The notes beneath the pieces are model-generated. The model saw only the letters and a program-made list of their open reading frames with translations, was not told where the DNA came from and ran no database searches. Made by a program: the position numbers and the translations under genes. Positions 6,039 through 8,606 of a stretch of 8,606 nucleotides of DNA are shown piece after piece. This stretch comes from Phycisphaeraceae bacterium (lineage in GTDB: Bacteria > Planctomycetota > Phycisphaerae > Phycisphaerales > Phycisphaeraceae), in contig JADZET010000062.1 in NCBI GenBank assembly GCA_020850375.1, forward strand, positions 1 to 8,606. Direction: 5' to 3'. Within the stretch, counting starts at the first letter, position 1. Every line of letters starts with the position of its first letter.

Positions 6039-7325
6039 CTATTGGACGTTCGAGGCGGTCAGGGCCTTGTCGAGCCGGCCGCTGAGCCACCGCACCATGT
6101 TGTCGTCCGCCCCCTGCGTCGCGGCCCACTGGAGCCAGGCGCGGTGCTCGGCCAGCGGGAACCCCGCGTCCAGGGCCGTGCGGACCAGCCACAGCGCGGC
6201 CATGTCCCCGTGGTCCATCTTCATCACCCGCTGGGCCAGGTCGCGGGCCGGGTCCTTCCTGCCCGCCGCGAGCAGGCCGACGTAGAGCTTGGCCGTGGAC
6301 TGGAAGAAATCATCGTAGACCTGCTCGATCCGGGCCTGGGCCGCGGTCAGGGACGCGCCCTTGGACACGCGCGAGAGGGTGCGCTGCAGGTCGGCGAAGC
6401 GATCGGCGACGACGGACAGCGGGTCGGCGTGCAGGTTGCCCAGGTCCGCCCAGCGGCCGGCGATGGCCAGGGCCTGCTCGACCCACGGCAGCATGGCCTG
6501 GATCTGCGTCTTGGCCTTGGGGTCCTGACGGGCCTTCTCGAACCAGTCGAGCACCGGCTGGGGCTGGCGGATCAGGTTCGACAAGAGGGCCCAGCGTTCC
6601 AGGGCGGCCACGTCGGTCGTGGGACCGGTCAGCGCCGGGGTTTGCTCATCGCGGTACTTCGCCAGCACCTCGACGGCCTGCGTGTCGGCCCGGGCCGCGT
6701 CGGCGATCAGCGTCGCCAGCATGCTGTCAGCCAGCGATGATGCTTCGTTCTGATCCTGGTCGAGATGCCCCCAGAGCCACGCGAGCTGCTGGGCCGCCTC
6801 GGTGTCCATATTCCGCAGCAGCAGGGCCTGGGCGTAGGCCAGTCGGGCCTGTTTGTCCTCCGGTCCGCCGTCGACACCCGCCGTCTTGCGCAGCCGGGCC
6901 AGCTGCGGCGTGGCCGGCGTCAGGCCCGTCAGCCAGGTCAGCAGCTCCTGCGTGGGCTTTACCCCGGGTTGTCGCGCCACCTCCTGCCCGTTACGGAAGA
7001 TGATCAGCGTCGGGTAGGCGTTGACGTGGAGCTTGTCCGCCACGGCCGGCAGCTTGTCGGCCATGATCTGGATCGCCAGGCCGTTGTGCTTGAACCACAG
7101 CTCGACGAGCGGGTCGACCCAGGTCGTGCGGTCCATGTACTTGCACGGCCCGCACCAGGTCGCCGCCACGTCGATGACCAGAAGCTGGTCCTGCTTGACG
7201 ACCATCATCGCCTGCCTCTGCGTCATGTTGGAGAAGACCCGGGGCTTGCCCAGGGCCGGGCCGGCCGGCAGCACCGTCGACAGGACAACCGCCGTCGCGA
7301 TCCACCGATCACGCGTGATGCGCAT
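6039..7325 (-). CDS. Secreted thioredoxin-fold protein with helical C-terminal domain (paralogue A, CGPC)
   Basis: This 428-residue paralogue of the next gene downstream has a signal peptide at residues 1-26 (basic MRITRDR, hydrophobic core, likely cleavage after ALG). Its thioredoxin-like domain (about 29-135) has the classical active site WCGPCK (C58, C61) and cis-proline motif AYPTL (P105). No other cysteine occurs. The remaining 290 or so residues are helical with TPR-like stretches (YAQALLLRNMDTEAA and YVGLLAAGRKDPARDL) and share short blocks with paralogue B, including YRDEQT against VRDEQT and LHADPLSVV against LHADPIAVV, so both domains were duplicated together. An envelope oxidoreductase or thiol-sensing role is inferred from fold and export; the substrate is unknown. 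The start at 7325 is fixed by a strong AAGGAGG Shine-Dalgarno 8 nt upstream. It lies 85 bp after the glycogen synthase stop on the same strand. Confidence 0.87.
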   Translation of the reverse strand: MRITRDRWIATAVVLSTVLPAGPALGKPRVFSNMTQRQAMMVVKQDQLLVIDVAATWCGPCKYMDRTTWVDPLVELWFKHNGLAIQIMADKLPAVADKLHVNAYPTLIIFRNGQEVARQPGVKPTQELLTWLTGLTPATPQLARLRKTAGVDGGPEDKQARLAYAQALLLRNMDTEAAQQLAWLWGHLDQDQNEASSLADSMLATLIADAARADTQAVEVLAKYRDEQTPALTGPTTDVAALERWALLSNLIRQPQPVLDWFEKARQDPKAKTQIQAMLPWVEQALAIAGRWADLGNLHADPLSVVADRFADLQRTLSRVSKGASLTAAQARIEQVYDDFFQSTAKLYVGLLAAGRKDPARDLAQRVMKMDHGDMAALWLVRTALDAGFPLAEHRAWLQWAATQGADDNMVRWLSGRLDKALTASNVQ

Positions 7326-7333
7326 CTTCGGTT

Positions 7334-7339
7334 CCTCCT
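7334..7339 (-). promoter_or_regulatory. Strong Shine-Dalgarno of thioredoxin paralogue A
   Basis: AGGAGG, within AAGGAGGAAC, lies 8 nt before the ATG at 7325. It decides the start over the longer open frame reaching 7388. It is the only near-perfect ribosome-binding site in the window and suggests high translation of this gene. Confidence 0.8.
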
Positions 7340-7410
7340 TCCGCTGTTGTCCCCCGGACCCCGGCGCCAGGAAGTGGACATGGGCCACGGGGAGGTTGAA
7401 GACGACCTAA

Positions 7411-8606
7411 TTAATCGATCCGGTCGATGGCCAGGTTGTGCGCCTCGTGATAGCGCCGGCCCAGGTTGTGCCAGTCGAAATGCTCGCTGAACGACTCGAC
7501 GTTGTTCCGCAGGGCGATCCGCTCGCGGCGGTTGAGCTGGGTGTACTTGAACATCCGGTCGGCCATCTCGTCGGCCGCCTGGTAGAAGTCGGCGTACCGG
7601 CGGTGCACGACGTAGAGCCCCTTCTCCTCGTGGTCGGGCAGGAGCTGGATGAGATAGGACCCGAAGCCCGACAGGTCGCTGGTGATCGCCGGCACGCCCA
7701 GGGCGATGGACTCCAGCGGCGTGTAGCCCCAGGGCTCGTAGTAGGAGGGGAACACCCCCAGGTGGCACCCGCGGACGAACTGGTCGTACTCCATCCCCAG
7801 CAGCGGGCTGGTCGTGGTGATGAAGTCGGGGTGGTAGATGATCTTGACCCGGTCGTCGGGGTGGTTCCACAGCCGGCAGGTGCGCAGCTGGTTGAGGACC
7901 TCGTCGTGCTGGTCGTCGATCAGGTCATGGGTGACGATCGGCGGGAGCCAGTCGCGCTTCCAGGCCTGGATCGACCGGCGAAGCCGCAGCCGCCAGTAGT
8001 CGTCGACGAGGGTGTTGAGGTCGGGGATCTTGCCCTGGGACGCGGCGATCAGCAGGCGCTGGCGGATCTGCGACGCGAAGTTGTCGGCCGTGGTGCGGAA
8101 CTCGTCGAGCATGGCGCTCGACTGCAGCTCGCTGACAGAGATTGACTTGAAGGGCCGGCGGGTGACGATAAAGACGATCACGGTCCGCTGGCTGTCGGCC
8201 TGCTTGAGCCGCCAGTTCAGCCTCGCCAGGGCCTCGATCGTCAGGTCCATCCCCTTGTTGCGGTACTCGTACCGGCCGGAGGTGAAGAAGTAGAGCGTCT
8301 TGTCCAGGTCGAAGTGGTAGCTGGGGAAGAAGTGGCTGATCGTGAACTGGTGGATCTTTTCCTTGTAGATCGAGTGCAGGTTCTGGAACTCGTGCACCGC
8401 GGCGAAGCGCTGGATGTTCAGCCCGTTGGGCAGGAGCACGTCGGGGTTGCGGCCGAGCAGGTGCTTGCACTCGGAGGCCGTGACGTCCGAGACGGTGGTG
8501 AAGACGTGCGACCCGTGGGCGGCGGCGCGTTCGAGGCCGTGCTGGGCCTCGACGTTGAAGTGCTTGGCCTGGGCGGTGGCGTCGATGAAGGGCAGGTGGT
8601 CGTAGA
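7411..8606 (-). CDS. Glycogen synthase, glycosyltransferase family 3 (GT3), C-terminal part (5' end outside window)
   Basis: This is the C-terminal 397 residues of a family GT3 glycogen synthase, the type known from fungi and animals and from some bacteria. The family transfers glucose from a nucleotide sugar (UDP-glucose in eukaryotes) to growing alpha-1,4-glucan in the cytoplasm. The frame is open to the window edge, so the N-terminal Rossmann domain is mostly missing. Visible motifs, numbered from the window edge: ERAAAHGSHVFTTVSDVTA, LLPNGLN (57-63), HEFQNLH, then GRYEYRNKG with the nucleotide-phosphate-binding pair R111 and K117, and YYEPWGYTPLE, the catalytic E-x7-E motif (E290, E298; nt 7711-7737). 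A long insertion of helical sequence (about 155-240) is typical of GT3 and absent from bacterial GlgA (GT5). Near the end, RRERIALRN (359-367) matches the arginine helix used for glucose-6-phosphate control in eukaryotes. The protein ends about 18 residues after the conserved FDW, without the phosphorylated tail. Confidence 0.93.
   Translation of the reverse strand, partial: YDHLPFIDATAQAKHFNVEAQHGLERAAAHGSHVFTTVSDVTASECKHLLGRNPDVLLPNGLNIQRFAAVHEFQNLHSIYKEKIHQFTISHFFPSYHFDLDKTLYFFTSGRYEYRNKGMDLTIEALARLNWRLKQADSQRTVIVFIVTRRPFKSISVSELQSSAMLDEFRTTADNFASQIRQRLLIAASQGKIPDLNTLVDDYWRLRLRRSIQAWKRDWLPPIVTHDLIDDQHDEVLNQLRTCRLWNHPDDRVKIIYHPDFITTTSPLLGMEYDQFVRGCHLGVFPSYYEPWGYTPLESIALGVPAITSDLSGFGSYLIQLLPDHEEKGLYVVHRRYADFYQAADEMADRMFKYTQLNRRERIALRNNVESFSEHFDWHNLGRRYHEAHNLAIDRID

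Noticed and set aside
7438..8145. 235-codon plus-strand frame opposite glycogen synthase
   Set aside because: Shadow of a strongly conserved GT3 gene. The translation is V/G/D/L/E-rich without any family signature.
8437..8439. GTG at 8439 as the start of the glycogen synthase gene
   Set aside because: The frame continues upstream to the window edge with conserved GT3 sequence (ERAAAH, VFTTVSD), so this GTG is an internal valine codon and the gene is cut by the window.

Overview
This is a compact, GC-rich bacterial chromosomal window with seven protein-coding genes and short spacers (8 to 284 bp). I see no rRNA, tRNA, CRISPR array, transposase or phage gene. The gene content fits a Planctomycetota-type genome, possibly Phycisphaerae: a family GT3 (fungal/animal-type) glycogen synthase, duplicated secreted thioredoxin-fold proteins with long helical tails, and an enlarged YggS. 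That placement is inferred from family distribution and base composition; no marker gene proves it.

Left part, plus strand. The window opens inside the 3' end of a CCA tRNA nucleotidyltransferase gene (2-802). A 284-bp spacer rich in inverted repeats follows, with a TACAAT -10-like box, and then a DedA-family membrane protein (1087-1794). The DedA gene faces a minus-strand gene (1803-3455) across only 8 bp. That gene encodes a two-domain protein, an N-terminal GNAT acetyltransferase joined to a C-terminal alpha/beta hydrolase with a complete Ser-Asp-His triad.

Middle. The fusion gene is divergent from a YggS/PROSC-type PLP-binding protein (3608-4540, plus). The 152 bp between them appears to hold promoters for both directions. 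The yggS promoter candidate sits so close to its ATG that the mRNA may be leaderless.

Right part, minus strand. In transcription order this holds a GT3 glycogen synthase (7411-8606, 5' end outside the window) and then two tandem paralogous secreted thioredoxin-fold proteins (6039-7325 and 4617-5888). Both thioredoxins have a signal peptide, one CxxC motif as their only cysteines, and a C-terminal helical region of about 290 residues without a family name I recognise. All three could be one transcription unit (gaps 85 and 150 bp). A weak promoter-like sequence lies before the last gene.

The genes do not form one obvious pathway. The most unusual items are the thioredoxin/helical-repeat pair beside glycogen synthase, the GNAT-hydrolase fusion, the bacterial GT3 enzyme with half of the eukaryotic glucose-6-phosphate arginine cluster, and the structured leader of the DedA gene.
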